Part shown: one piece after another, positions 17,511 to 26,344 of the stretch | Layout: each line of letters starts with the position of its first letter | How positions within the stretch are numbered: the stretch's first letter is position 1 | NCBI RefSeq assembly: GCF_003063355.1 | Contig: NZ_NESH01000003.1 | Coordinates: 62,001-126,000, forward strand | Reading direction: 5' to 3' | Origin: Limnohabitans sp. Bal53 | GTDB taxonomy: Bacteria > Pseudomonadota > Gammaproteobacteria > Burkholderiales > Burkholderiaceae_C | DNA length: 64,000 nucleotides | Notes under the pieces: generated by a model | The model's database searches: none | What the model was told of the DNA's origin: nothing | Seen by the model: the letters and a program-made list of their open reading frames with translations, nothing else | Translations under genes and position numbers: made by a program

Positions 17511-18845
17511 GTGAGCCCCGCCCAGATTCCCATGGACAACCAGTGGTTGCCCTTCACGCCCAACCGCACTTTCAAACAAGACCCCCGGGTGTTTGTAGGG
17601 GCTGAGGGCATGCACTTCACCACGCACGACGGCAAAAAGGTCATTGATGGCATCTCCAGCCTGTGGTGTGTGGGTGCGGGCCACAACCGCCGCCCGATCA
17701 ACGAGGCCATCAAAAAGCAGCTGGACACGCTGGACTACGCCACGGCCTTTCAGGCCAGCAACGACAAGGCATTCAAAGCGGCGCAGATGATTGCCGACAT
17801 GGCCCCGGGTGACCTGAACAAAGTGCTGTTTTGCAATTCAGGCTCTGAAGCGGCTGACACGGCCTTGAAAGTGGCGCTGGCCTACCACCGCGCCCGTGGT
17901 GAAGGTCACCGCACGGTGTTCATTGGCCGCGAAAAGGGTTACCACGGCGTCAACTTTGGTGGCATGAGCGTGGGCGGCTTGCCCGCCAACCGCAAAGCTT
18001 TTGGCGCGCAACTGCTGCCCCGGGTGGACCACATGCGCTTCATTCACGACCCGGTGAACCACGCCTACATCCACCACGAGGAACCCGTGTGGGTCGAAGA
18101 CCCCCTGCTCGAGCTGGAAAACCGCATTTTGGTGTTGCACGACCCCAGCAACGTGGCCGCCGTGATCGTCGAGCCGATTGCGGGCAGCGCAGGCTGGTAC
18201 ATCCCGCCCAAGGGCTATGTGAAGCGCCTGCGCGAGATTTGCGACAAGCACGGCATCTTGCTGATTTTTGACGAGGTCATCACCGGCTTTGGCCGCTTAG
18301 GTGTGAACTTTGGGGCCGACCACTATGGCGTGGTGCCCGACATGCTCAACTTTGCCAAGGCGGTGACCAACGGCGTGATCCCGCTGGGCGGGGTGATTTG
18401 CCGCGATTTCATCTACGACGCGATGATGAACGCCAACTCACCGCAGCACGCCATCGAGTTCTTCCATGGCTACACCTATTCCGGCCACCCCGTGGCGTGT
18501 GCCGCCGCCATTGCCACGCTCGATTTGATGAAGGAAGAAAACCTGTTTGCCCGCGCGGGCCAACAAGGCAAAGTGTTGGGCGACGCGATGCACAGCGCTT
18601 TAAAGGGCCTGCCCAACGTGATCGGCATCCGCACCCTGGGCCTGGCCGGCGCTGTGGAGCTGGCCAGCATCCCTGGCACACCTGGCAAAAGGGCTTACGA
18701 CATCTTCATGGACTGCTTCCACCACGGCGTTTGGGTGCGCCCGGCTGGCGAGAACATCGTCATTTGCCCGCCCTACATCGTGGAAGATGCACACATCGAC
18801 CAGATCGTGCAGACGGTGGCCGACAGCATCCGTCGCCACACTTGA
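17511..18845 (+). CDS. Omega-amino acid:pyruvate (beta-alanine:pyruvate-type) aminotransferase
   Basis: This is a class III PLP-dependent aminotransferase of 444 residues. It has the class III segments SGSEAADTALKVALAYHRARG, the PLP-contact Asp in LIFDEVITGFGR, and the Schiff-base lysine in NFAKAVTNGVIPLGG. The opening MDNQWLPFTPNRTFK is typical of omega-amino acid:pyruvate transaminases, which convert beta-alanine or similar amines to semialdehydes. I use the GTG at 17511 because AAGGAG lies 7 bp upstream; an ATG at 17532 is possible. It is probably monocistronic, since a strong terminator follows. Confidence 0.88.
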   Translation: MSPAQIPMDNQWLPFTPNRTFKQDPRVFVGAEGMHFTTHDGKKVIDGISSLWCVGAGHNRRPINEAIKKQLDTLDYATAFQASNDKAFKAAQMIADMAPGDLNKVLFCNSGSEAADTALKVALAYHRARGEGHRTVFIGREKGYHGVNFGGMSVGGLPANRKAFGAQLLPRVDHMRFIHDPVNHAYIHHEEPVWVEDPLLELENRILVLHDPSNVAAVIVEPIAGSAGWYIPPKGYVKRLREICDKHGILLIFDEVITGFGRLGVNFGADHYGVVPDMLNFAKAVTNGVIPLGGVICRDFIYDAMMNANSPQHAIEFFHGYTYSGHPVACAAAIATLDLMKEENLFARAGQQGKVLGDAMHSALKGLPNVIGIRTLGLAGAVELASIPGTPGKRAYDIFMDCFHHGVWVRPAGENIVICPPYIVEDAHIDQIVQTVADSIRRHT

Positions 18846-18868
18846 AACCACAGTCTTTGACTTGACAT

Positions 18869-18897
18869 CGGCCGCCCGCGAGGGCGGTCTTTTTTTG
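18869..18897 (+). terminator. Rho-independent terminator after the aminotransferase gene
   Basis: A stem GCCGCCC paired with GGGCGGT across a four-base GCGA loop is followed by a run of seven T. It sits 24 bp after the aminotransferase stop and just ahead of the next rightward gene. Confidence 0.88.
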
Positions 18898-18902
18898 GTC
18901 CG

Positions 18903-19985
18903 ATGAACCTTCTTGAAATCCGTCGCATCGCGTTGACCTTGGTTGCGGCTTGGGCGGGTGCGCTCGTGTGTGTGGCGCTGCACACGCCCATTCCGTGGAT
19001 GTTGGGGCCTTTGCTGGTCACGGCGGTGGCTTCTGTGATGGGCATCCCCACGCGCAGTGCGCCGCAGTTGCGCAATGCGGGGCAATGGGTGATTGGCGCG
19101 GTCTTGGGGCTGTACTTCACACCGCAGGTGGGGGCTTTGGTGCTGGGCTTGTGGTGGGCGATTGTGTTGGCCGTTGTATGGGCCTTGGCCTTGGGGGCAT
19201 TGTTCGGTGCATGGCTCAAGCACAGGCATGCGAAGGAGTTGGCGCATTTGTCCCCCCGGGCTCGGCGGGCGACCACTTACTTTGCCAGTGCGATTGGTGG
19301 CGCTTCAGAGATGACCCTGATGGCCGAGCGCCACGGTGCACGCACCGACTGGGTAGCTGCAACGCACAGCCTGCGCTTGGTCTTGGTGGTGATGAGCGTG
19401 CCCTTTGCCATGCAGTGGGCGCAAAACCATTGGGGCTTGCAAGTGGACAGACGTTTGCTGCCCAGCCCTGTGGCGTTCCATGGTCCGGGCTTGCTGATGC
19501 TGGCGCTGGCCACCGCCTGTGGGGCGGCGGTCATGGTGTGGCTCAAACGCACCAACCCATGGTTCATGGGGGCTTTGCTGGTGTCCATGGGCATGACGCT
19601 GGCGGGCCTGGAGGGCTTGGCGGTGCCCGTGGTTTTGTCGAATGCGGCGCAGTTGGTGATTGGTGTCAGTCTGGGCGTGCGGTTCCAACGCGAGTTTGTG
19701 CATACTGCGCCGCGCTGGCTGGCCTCGGTGGTCCTGGGCACGCTGGTCATGATGCTGTTGTCGCTGGGCTTTGGCTGGTTGTTGGCGCACGCCACGGGGC
19801 TGCATCCGGCCACCCTCATCCTGGGCACATCGCCGGGTGGCATTGCCGAGATGGCCATCACGGCCAAGGTCTTGCAGTTGGGGGTGCCGGTGGTCACGGC
19901 CTTTCAGGTGTGCCGTCTGGTGGCGGTGCTGATCTTGGTGGGGCCGATTTTCCGATGGTGGGTGGAGCCCGATCAAGCCCGCTGA
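18903..19985 (+). CDS. AbrB-type integral membrane protein
   Basis: This very hydrophobic 360-residue protein has about ten predicted membrane helices in two similar halves. Each half carries a motif of the type PWMLGPLLVTAV (residues about 36-47) and PWFMGALLVSMG (about 218-229). Such proteins are annotated AbrB or putative ammonia monooxygenase; the latter name has no biochemical support. A transport role is more plausible, and GTSPGGIAEMAI near residue 308 is a conserved family motif. The start lies only 5 bp beyond the aminotransferase terminator, so its promoter or read-through source is unclear. Confidence 0.8.
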   Translation: MNLLEIRRIALTLVAAWAGALVCVALHTPIPWMLGPLLVTAVASVMGIPTRSAPQLRNAGQWVIGAVLGLYFTPQVGALVLGLWWAIVLAVVWALALGALFGAWLKHRHAKELAHLSPRARRATTYFASAIGGASEMTLMAERHGARTDWVAATHSLRLVLVVMSVPFAMQWAQNHWGLQVDRRLLPSPVAFHGPGLLMLALATACGAAVMVWLKRTNPWFMGALLVSMGMTLAGLEGLAVPVVLSNAAQLVIGVSLGVRFQREFVHTAPRWLASVVLGTLVMMLLSLGFGWLLAHATGLHPATLILGTSPGGIAEMAITAKVLQLGVPVVTAFQVCRLVAVLILVGPIFRWWVEPDQAR

Positions 19986-20069
19986 CGCAGGCAAGTGGCC
20001 GTTGCATGCGCGGCGAAACAGCACCGTGGCCTTGCACGGGCCATCCAGCGCCTCTTTCGCCGTGTGAAT

Positions 20070-20999
20070 TCAAGCGCCGGGCCAGCCCTTGGGCAGCCCA
20101 GCTTCGGGTGTCATGCCATACAGCGGCTCGCCAGGCAGTCCGGCTTGGAGTGGCTCGCGTGCGGCCATGAGCCGGCTCAGATCGACCCCGGTGGACACGC
20201 CCATGGCTTCGAACATGAACACCAAGTCTTCGGTGACCACATTGCCCGAAGCGCCCGGCGCATAGGGGCAGCCACCCAGCCCGCCCAGAGAGCTGTCGAA
20301 TGTGCGCACGCCCGCCTCGTAAGCGGCCAGGCAATTGGCCAGGCCCAGGCCCCGGGTGTTGTGCATGTGGGCTGCGCCCGTCAAGTTGCCAATCTCGCTG
20401 AACAGCGCTTTGAACAAGCGTGTCACCTGCGCCGGGTTGCCCATGCCGGTGGTGTCCGACAGGCCAATTTCGTCCACACCCGCCTGCGCCAGTTGCGTCG
20501 CCAAGCGCAGCACATCGCTCTCGGGCACCTGGCCTTGCAAAGTGCAACCAAAGGCGGTGGATATGCCCACTTCGACCGGCACGCCGGGCGCGAACTCGTC
20601 ACGCAGGCGCAAAACCGCTTTGACTTCTTCGACCATGGCCTCGGGCGTTTTGCGCACATTCGCCATGGAGTGCGCGGGGCTGGCCGATACCGGCAGGGTG
20701 AGCTTTTGCGCCCCGGCCTGCAGCGCCGCTTGGGCACCGCGCAAATTGGGCACCAGCGCCATCACCCTAACGCCGCTGTGGCGCAGCGCGTGCTGCACCA
20801 CCTGCGCGGCATCGGCCATTTGGGGCAGCAGTTGGGCGGGCACAAACGAGGCGACTTCGATTTCGCGCAGGCCTGCTGCGGCGAGCGCGTCGATCCAGCG
20901 CAGCTTGTCGGCAGTCGGCATGGTGGCCTTGACCGATTGCAGGCCATCGCGCGGGCCGACTTCGCTGATCAGGATTTCTGGACTTGGCAGACGTGTCAT
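20070..20999 (-). CDS. mvaB: Hydroxymethylglutaryl-CoA lyase
   Basis: This is a TIM-barrel lyase of 309 residues that splits HMG-CoA into acetoacetate and acetyl-CoA, the last step of leucine degradation. The DRE-TIM opening ILISEVGPRDGLQS, the metal-site histidines (AAHMHNTRGLGLAN) and the active-site cysteine loop GGCPYAPGASGN are all present. Length is usual for bacterial HMG-CoA lyases. It stands apart from other leucine-degradation genes, although isobutyryl-CoA mutase is elsewhere in the window. It is divergent from glcB. Confidence 0.92.
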   Translation of the reverse strand: MTRLPSPEILISEVGPRDGLQSVKATMPTADKLRWIDALAAAGLREIEVASFVPAQLLPQMADAAQVVQHALRHSGVRVMALVPNLRGAQAALQAGAQKLTLPVSASPAHSMANVRKTPEAMVEEVKAVLRLRDEFAPGVPVEVGISTAFGCTLQGQVPESDVLRLATQLAQAGVDEIGLSDTTGMGNPAQVTRLFKALFSEIGNLTGAAHMHNTRGLGLANCLAAYEAGVRTFDSSLGGLGGCPYAPGASGNVVTEDLVFMFEAMGVSTGVDLSRLMAAREPLQAGLPGEPLYGMTPEAGLPKGWPGA

Positions 21000-21105
21000 G
21001 CCTGAATTAAACCGCAGTGCGCGGCGGCGTTGGGATCAGGCCAAATGGGCCTGCATTTGTGCATAAAAGTCATGGGTCTATGAAGATCTGGCGGGTTTAT
21101 CGGCG

Positions 21106-21117
21106 TCTAAATTTAGA
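21106..21117. promoter_or_regulatory. AT-rich palindrome upstream of glcB
   Basis: The perfect 12-bp palindrome TCTAAATTTAGA lies in the 210-bp mvaB-glcB divergent region, about 90 bp upstream of the glcB start. It could be an operator for either gene. No regulator is assigned. Confidence 0.35.
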
Positions 21118-21209
21118 ATAGAGTGTTTGATTCCTTGGGCTCCACAGCAGCACGCCTGCTTTGAACAGAGGCCCCACCCCATTTTTTTGACTTGACCCCA
21201 GAGGTTTTC

Positions 21210-23441
21210 ATGACTGCACGCACCGCGATTCACAACCTGCAAGTGGCCAACCCACTGCTGAGTTTCATCAACGACCAGATGCTGCCCGCCACCGGCGTGG
21301 ACAAAGACAAGTTCTGGAAAGGCTTCAACGACATCGTGGCTGACCTGGCCCCGAAAAACATCGCTTTGCTGGCCGAGCGTGACCGCATCCAGACCGCCAT
21401 GGACGAGTGGCACACCGCCAACCCTGGCCCCGTGGCAGAAGGCAAGGCCATGAAGGCCTACCGCAAATACCTCGCGCAAATTGGCTACCTGGTGCCCGAG
21501 CCCAAAAACGCCCAAGCCACGACCGCCAACGTGGACGCCGAGCTGGCCAAACTGGCCGGCCCTCAGTTGGTCGTGCCCATTTTGAACGCCCGTTACGCCC
21601 TGAATGCGGCCAACGCCCGTTGGGGTTCTTTGTACGACGCGCTGTACGGCACCGACGCCATCTCTGAGGCCGACGGCTGCGAAAAAGGCACGGGCTACAA
21701 CCCCAAGCGCGGCGCCAAAGTCATCGACTACTGCCGCAACGTGCTCGACCGCACAGCCCCTCTCAAGACCGGCTCGCATGTGGGCAGCAAGGGCTACGCC
21801 GTCAAAGCGGGCAAGCTGGTGGCGACCCTGGCCAATGGCAAAAACACCAGCTTGGCCAATGACAAGCAATTCGTGGGCTACACCGGCGCCGCATCAGCCC
21901 CAGCTTCGGTGCTGTTCGTGCACAACGGCATCCACCTCGATCTGCAAATCAACAAGACCACCGCCATCGGCCAGACCGACCCCGCAGGCGTGTCCGACCT
22001 GATCGCTGAAAGCGCCTTGTCCACCATCCTCGACCTGGAAGACTCGGTCGCCGCAGTGGATGCCGACGACAAAGTGCTGGCCTATGCCAACTGGCTGGGC
22101 ATCTTGCAAGGCACCTTGAGCGAAGAAGTGCAAAAGGGCGGCAAGACCTTCACCCGCACCATGAACGGTGACCGCGAGTACACCAAGCCTGCGGGCAAAG
22201 GCACCGTCAAGCTGCATGGCCGCTCGCTCATGTTTGTGCGCAACGTCGGTCATCTGATGACCAACCCCGCCATCCTCTACAAAGCCGCCGACGGCAGCAC
22301 CAAAGAGATCCCTGAAGGCATCCTGGACGCTATGATCACCGTGACCTGCGCCTTGGTGGACTTGCAGAAAAAGTCTTCGCACCCCCTGCGCAACAGCCGC
22401 ACCGGCAGCGTCTACATCGTCAAGCCCAAGATGCACGGCCCCAAGGAAGTCGCGTTTGCCGACGAGCTGTTTGGTCGCGTGGAAAAAGTCATCGGCATGA
22501 AGCCTTCCACCGTCAAGCTGGGCATCATGGACGAAGAGCGCCGCACCAGCGCCAACCTCAAAGCCTGTATCGCTGCTGCCAAGAGCCGCGTGGCCTTCAT
22601 CAACACCGGCTTCCTGGACCGCACCGGCGACGAGATGCACACCTGCATGCTGGCCGGCCCCGTCATGCGCAAGGGCGATATCAAAAACAGCACCTGGCTG
22701 GGCGCGTACGAGAAGAACAACGTCAACGTGGGCCTGGCCTGCGGCCTGCGCGGCCGTGCCCAGATCGGCAAAGGCATGTGGGCCATGCCCGACCTGATGG
22801 CCGACATGTTGAAAGCCAAGATCGGCCACCCCATGGCCGGTGCCAACACCGCCTGGGTGCCCAGCCCCACTGCCGCCACACTGCACGCCATGCACTACCA
22901 CCAGGTGGACGTGCCCGCCCTGCAAAAGCAGATGGAAAAAGCGGTTGCCAAGCAAGACCCGAAACAACTGCGCGAAGACACGCTCAACGCTTTGCTGCAG
23001 TTCCCTGTGGTCGCCAAAGACGCGGCCAACTGGTCTGAAGAAGACAAGCAAAAAGAACTCGACAACAACGCCCAAGGCATCTTGGGTTATGTGGTGCGCT
23101 GGGTCGACCAAGGTGTGGGCTGCTCCAAGGTGCCCGACATCAACGGCGTGGGCCTGATGGAAGACCGTGCAACCTTGCGCATCAGCAGCCAGCACATGGC
23201 CAACTGGATGCAGCACGGTGTCGTGACCGAAAAGCAAGTCAAGCAAACCATGGAGCGCATGGCCGCCGTGGTGGACGCGCAAAACGCGGGCGACGCGGCT
23301 TACCAGCCCATGGCCGGTAACTTGGCCAAGTCGGCGGCGTACAAAGCGGCGTGCGACCTGGTCTTCAAAGGCAAGGCGCAACCCAGCGGTTACACCGAGC
23401 CATTGCTGCACGCCTGGCGTTTGAAGGTCAAAGCGGCCTGA
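21210..23441 (+). CDS. glcB: Malate synthase G
   Basis: Malate synthase G condenses glyoxylate with acetyl-CoA to give malate and CoA, closing glycolate and glyoxylate assimilation. The 743-residue protein begins at the ATG at 21210, with CAGAGG just upstream; a TTG further up is in frame but less likely. Diagnostic segments include [34 protein letters not shown] with the catalytic Arg, [17 protein letters not shown], and the C-terminal [17 protein letters not shown] carrying the family Asp/Glu. Length equals the G isoform rather than the shorter A isoform. A terminator follows directly. Confidence 0.97.
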   Translation: MTARTAIHNLQVANPLLSFINDQMLPATGVDKDKFWKGFNDIVADLAPKNIALLAERDRIQTAMDEWHTANPGPVAEGKAMKAYRKYLAQIGYLVPEPKNAQATTANVDAELAKLAGPQLVVPILNARYALNAANARWGSLYDALYGTDAISEADGCEKGTGYNPKRGAKVIDYCRNVLDRTAPLKTGSHVGSKGYAVKAGKLVATLANGKNTSLANDKQFVGYTGAASAPASVLFVHNGIHLDLQINKTTAIGQTDPAGVSDLIAESALSTILDLEDSVAAVDADDKVLAYANWLGILQGTLSEEVQKGGKTFTRTMNGDREYTKPAGKGTVKLHGRSLMFVRNVGHLMTNPAILYKAADGSTKEIPEGILDAMITVTCALVDLQKKSSHPLRNSRTGSVYIVKPKMHGPKEVAFADELFGRVEKVIGMKPSTVKLGIMDEERRTSANLKACIAAAKSRVAFINTGFLDRTGDEMHTCMLAGPVMRKGDIKNSTWLGAYEKNNVNVGLACGLRGRAQIGKGMWAMPDLMADMLKAKIGHPMAGANTAWVPSPTAATLHAMHYHQVDVPALQKQMEKAVAKQDPKQLREDTLNALLQFPVVAKDAANWSEEDKQKELDNNAQGILGYVVRWVDQGVGCSKVPDINGVGLMEDRATLRISSQHMANWMQHGVVTEKQVKQTMERMAAVVDAQNAGDAAYQPMAGNLAKSAAYKAACDLVFKGKAQPSGYTEPLLHAWRLKVKAA

Positions 23442-23462
23442 TTTTGGGCAGGTCTGACACTT

Positions 23463-23491
23463 GAAAAACGGCTCCTTTGGGAGCCGTTTTC
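23463..23491 (+). terminator. Rho-independent terminator of glcB
   Basis: Perfect arms AAAACGGCTCC and GGAGCCGTTTT enclose a TTTG loop, with T-rich sequence following, 22 bp after the glcB stop. The A-rich left arm makes it potentially bidirectional. Confidence 0.9.
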
Positions 23492-23532
23492 TTTGATAGA
23501 CGTCGTGGCCACGTTCTTGCAAATGCCTTTTT

Positions 23533-23605
23533 TAGGAGCCTACCCCTTGGGCGATGGCTTGAGGGCGTGAGCCACGCCCATCGCCCACAGGTGGGCTCCT
23601 GCGAT
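23533..23605. repeat. REP-like palindromic element (TAGGAGC family)
   Basis: The element starts TAGGAGCCTACCCC and ends GGTGGGCTCCT, with the internal pair GGGCGATGG and CCATCGCCC. The same vocabulary recurs at about 24.9-25.1, 54.2 and 55.4-55.5 kb. The GTAG-like tetranucleotide followed by an imperfect hairpin is typical of REP elements. It occupies most of the gap between glcB and the next gene. Confidence 0.7.
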
Positions 23606-23675
23606 GGTGCAAAAAGTGCAGACCTCAGGGACGCCATTGGACATGCCTGAAAATAGGGGTTTTCAGGAGGGCGCG

Positions 23676-23909
23676 ATGCGCTGGATAGACCGGATTCCGA
23701 TGTTGTGGTTGGTGGGCATCGCCCTGTACTTGGCGGGGGCCCCCTTTGTGCCCGAGCCGCACTTGACCGAAAAATGGCGCATGTTGTTGGACGGTACGTT
23801 GAGCAAACCCATCGACATCTTTGACTTCTTGTTGCATACCGTGCCCATGGTGGTGCTGGCCATTCGCCTGTGGCGTGACGCACAGCGCCGCCGTCAGGGC
23901 AAGGACTGA
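23676..23909 (+). CDS. Small membrane protein of unknown function
   Basis: This 77-residue protein starts at the ATG at 23676, which has a strong Shine-Dalgarno CAGGAGG 5 bp upstream. It has two hydrophobic segments, about 6-25 (RIPMLWLVGIALYLAGAPFV) and about 46-65 (DFLLHTVPMVVLAIRLW), and a basic C-terminus. It lies 11 bp ahead of the cysteine-rich gene, in what looks like a three-gene operon ending in a class II amidotransferase. I do not recognise a function. Confidence 0.65.
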   Translation: MRWIDRIPMLWLVGIALYLAGAPFVPEPHLTEKWRMLLDGTLSKPIDIFDFLLHTVPMVVLAIRLWRDAQRRRQGKD

Positions 23910-23920
23910 GCCCCGCCGCC

Positions 23921-24136
23921 ATGACACAGCCTGTCCTTGACCCTTGCCGCTGCCCCTTGTGCGGGATGCCCAACGCCTGCGCCATGGCCTGCGGTGACCA
24001 AGTGGCCACAGGGCCCTGCTGGTGCACGCGGGTGCAGTTCAGCGCCGATTTGCTGGCGCAGGTGCCCGAAGCCGCTCGCAACCGGTCTTGTATTTGTCAA
24101 CGCTGCGCGACCCCTGAACCGGCGCTGAAGGACTGA
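23921..24136 (+). CDS. Cysteine-rich CWC-family small protein
   Basis: This 71-residue protein has nine cysteines arranged as CRCPLCG, NACAMACG, PCWC and CICQRC. The CWC segment matches the cysteine-rich CWC family, which is found as short stand-alone proteins in many Burkholderiales. The spacing suggests zinc binding. Its stop is 3 bp before the amidotransferase start, so the two are probably co-translated. The function is not known. Confidence 0.78.
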   Translation: MTQPVLDPCRCPLCGMPNACAMACGDQVATGPCWCTRVQFSADLLAQVPEAARNRSCICQRCATPEPALKD

Positions 24137-24139
24137 ACC

Positions 24140-24910
24140 ATGTGCCAACTGCTCGGCATGAACTGCAACACCCCCACCGATGTGACCTTCAGCTTCAGCG
24201 GCTTTGCGCAGCGCGGAGGCATCACCGACCACCATGGCGACGGCTGGGGCATTGCTTTTTTTGAAGGGCAGGGTGTGCGCCACTTTGTGGACCACCAAAG
24301 CGCCAGCACCTCGCCGATTGCCGACCTGATTCGGCGCTATCCGATCCAAAGCCAAAACGTCATCGCCCACATTCGCAAAGCCACGCAGGGCGAAGTGAGC
24401 CTGGAAAACTGCCACCCCTTTGTGCGTGAGTTGTGGGGCCGCTACTGGGTTTTTGCGCACAACGGCAACTTGGTGGATTACGCGCCGCGCCTGCACGGCA
24501 GCTTCAAGCCCGTGGGCCAGACCGACAGCGAGCGCGCGTTTTGCTGGCTCATGCAAGAGTTGGCCAAGTCACATGCCAGTGTGCCCAGTGTGCAAGAGTT
24601 GTCACTGACGCTGCGCGAGTTGGTGCCGCAGATCGCCCGGTATGGCACCTTCAATTTCTTGCTGTCCAACGGCCAGGCACTGTGGTCGCACGCCAGCACC
24701 AACTTGCACTACGTGCTGCGCAGACACCCGTTCACCCGCGCGACCCTGAGTGACGATGACCTGAGCGTGAACTTTGCCGAACACACCCGAGAGACCGACC
24801 GTGTGGCGGTGGTGGTCACGCAGCCACTCACCACCGATGAAAGCTGGGTAGCGTTTGAGCCAGGTCGGGTTTACACCTTTGAAGGCGGTAGTTTGACCGC
24901 GACCCGTTGA
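24140..24910 (+). CDS. Class II glutamine amidotransferase (YafJ-type)
   Basis: This 256-residue Ntn-hydrolase-fold protein begins MCQLLGMN, so Cys2 becomes the N-terminal nucleophile after methionine removal. The family segments DGWGIAFFEGQGVRHF, HIRKATQGEVSLENCHPF and FAHNGNL are present. It has only the glutaminase domain and no synthetase partner, like E. coli YafJ. The in vivo acceptor of the ammonia is unknown; gamma-glutamyl or ergothioneine-type hydrolase activity is known for relatives. It is the last gene of the small operon that starts at 23676. Confidence 0.87.
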   Translation: MCQLLGMNCNTPTDVTFSFSGFAQRGGITDHHGDGWGIAFFEGQGVRHFVDHQSASTSPIADLIRRYPIQSQNVIAHIRKATQGEVSLENCHPFVRELWGRYWVFAHNGNLVDYAPRLHGSFKPVGQTDSERAFCWLMQELAKSHASVPSVQELSLTLRELVPQIARYGTFNFLLSNGQALWSHASTNLHYVLRRHPFTRATLSDDDLSVNFAEHTRETDRVAVVVTQPLTTDESWVAFEPGRVYTFEGGSLTATR

Positions 24911-24919
24911 TGCTTCCCT

Positions 24920-25110
24920 GTAGGAGCGGTCTCCGACCGCGATCGGCCACGCCGCCCCCGTCTAGTAGGAGCGGTCTCTGACCGCGAAAAACCTGACCAA
25001 ACCCGATCGAGGTCAGAGACCGCTCCTACATAGGCACCCAAGGCATTTGCGCGCAGAAACTCACCCCGTGCGCGATGGTTTGTTGGGCGTGTCCTCCCAA
25101 TCGCCCACAG
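24920..25110. repeat. REP-like palindrome cluster
   Basis: Two direct copies of GTAGGAGCGGTCTC begin at 24920 and 24965, followed by an inverted copy. The second copy (24965-24983) and the inverted one (25011-25029) form perfect 19-bp arms around a 27-bp loop. A degenerate GCGCGATGG...ATCGCCCACAGG element follows at about 25070-25110. The cluster lies between the convergent amidotransferase and gshB genes, where it could act as a bidirectional terminator. Confidence 0.8.
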
Positions 25111-25116
25111 GGCGCT

Positions 25117-26058
25117 TTACAGCGCCGCTTCCACCGCGTCCCAAAACAGCGCTGCCACATCACACCCCATCTGGTCGGTGATTTCCTGAAAGCATGTCGG
25201 GCTGGTCACGTTGATCTCGGTCAGGCTATCGCCAATGATGTCCAGGCCCACCAGCATCAAACCGCGTGCGAAGAGGATCGGGCCCAGCGTTTCAGCGATT
25301 TCTCGGTCACGCGCCGAAATCGGTTGCGCCACGCCCTTACCACCCGCCGCCAGGTTGCCGCGCACTTCACCGCCTTGCGGAATACGGGCCAGGCAAAACG
25401 GCACGGGCTTGCCGCCGATCAGCAGCACGCGCTTGTCGCCTTGCGCGATCCCAGGCAAGAACTTTTGCACCATGATGGTTTGTGCGCCGCCCTGGTTCAG
25501 TGTTTCGATGATCGCCCCCAGGTTCAGGCCGTCAGCGCCCACCTTGAAGATGCCTGTGCCGCCCATGCCATCCAAAGGCTTCAAGATGATGGTGCCATGC
25601 TCGGCATGGAAGGCGCGGATGTCGGCCTCGCTGCGCGTGACCAGGGTCGGCGCGATGAACTGCGGGAACTCCAAGATGGCCAGCTTTTCGGGGTGGTTGC
25701 GCAAGGCAGCAGGGCTGTTGAAGACCTTGGCGCCTTCACGCTCGGCTTGGCTCAGCAGGTGCGTGGCGTAAAAGTATTCGCTGTCAAAGGGCGGGTCGGT
25801 GCGCATGATGACCGCGTCAAAGTCCTTGAGGTTGGCGCGGCGCGTGGCGGTCTGGGTGAACCAGGCGTCTGGCTGGCCGGTGAGCGTGATGTCGCGCACC
25901 TGGGCAGAGACCGCTTGGCCTTGCTGCCAGCGCACATCGGTCATCTGGCAGGCCACGACCTGGTGGCCGCGTTTTTGCGCTTCGCGCATCATCGAAAACG
26001 TGGTGTCCTTGTAAATCTTGAAGGACTCGAGGGGGTCGGCAATGAAGAGGATGTGCAT
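25117..26058 (-). CDS. gshB: Glutathione synthetase
   Basis: GshB is the ATP-grasp ligase that joins gamma-glutamylcysteine to glycine. The opening MHILFIADPLESFKIYKDTTFSMM is typical, and I start at that ATG (26058); another ATG 24 bp upstream is possible, and neither has a clear Shine-Dalgarno. ATP-grasp segments are visible: GTIILKPLDGMGGTGIFKV, MVQKFLPGIAQGDKRVLLIGG and the C-terminal GLDIIGDSLTEINVTSPT carrying metal ligands. The length of 313 residues matches the family. Confidence 0.95.
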   Translation of the reverse strand: MHILFIADPLESFKIYKDTTFSMMREAQKRGHQVVACQMTDVRWQQGQAVSAQVRDITLTGQPDAWFTQTATRRANLKDFDAVIMRTDPPFDSEYFYATHLLSQAEREGAKVFNSPAALRNHPEKLAILEFPQFIAPTLVTRSEADIRAFHAEHGTIILKPLDGMGGTGIFKVGADGLNLGAIIETLNQGGAQTIMVQKFLPGIAQGDKRVLLIGGKPVPFCLARIPQGGEVRGNLAAGGKGVAQPISARDREIAETLGPILFARGLMLVGLDIIGDSLTEINVTSPTCFQEITDQMGCDVAALFWDAVEAAL

Positions 26059-26109
26059 AGGTTCATTGTAGGAGGTGATCATGTTGGCTCAAACATCAAT
26101 GTCGGTGAA

Positions 26110-26323
26110 GGCTCAAACGTCAACGGCCACAAGGACCAACCGTCATTGCGAGCGAAGCGCGGCAATCCATGGATCGCTTCGTACCTCGCGATGACGGCCT
26201 AAGGGCAATGGCGAGGACGGCCCAAAGGGCAATGGCGGTGACGGCTCAAACGTCAACGGCCATAAGGACCAACCGTCATTGCGAGTGAAGCGCGGCAATC
26301 CATGGATCGCTTCGTACCTCGCA
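26110..26323. repeat. Tandem duplication carrying two 54-bp palindromes
   Basis: An about 80-bp unit is present at 26110-26190 and again at 26243-26323, offset by 133 bp. Each copy begins GGCTCAAACGTCAACGGCCA and contains a GTCATTGCGAG...CCTCGC palindrome of the same family as at 1.5 and 48.8 kb (the first is at 26142-26195). The spacer itself consists of two similar 24-bp pieces containing AAGGGCAATGGCG. No gene is seen in this 286-bp gshB-amn gap. Confidence 0.85.
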
Positions 26324-26344
26324 TTGAAGCCCTCGTGACCATCA

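Noticed and set aside
21894..23522. Leftward open frame of 542 codons opposite glcB
   Set aside because: Malate synthase G on the plus strand is unambiguous. The antisense frame is rich in His, Val and Gly and has no domain.
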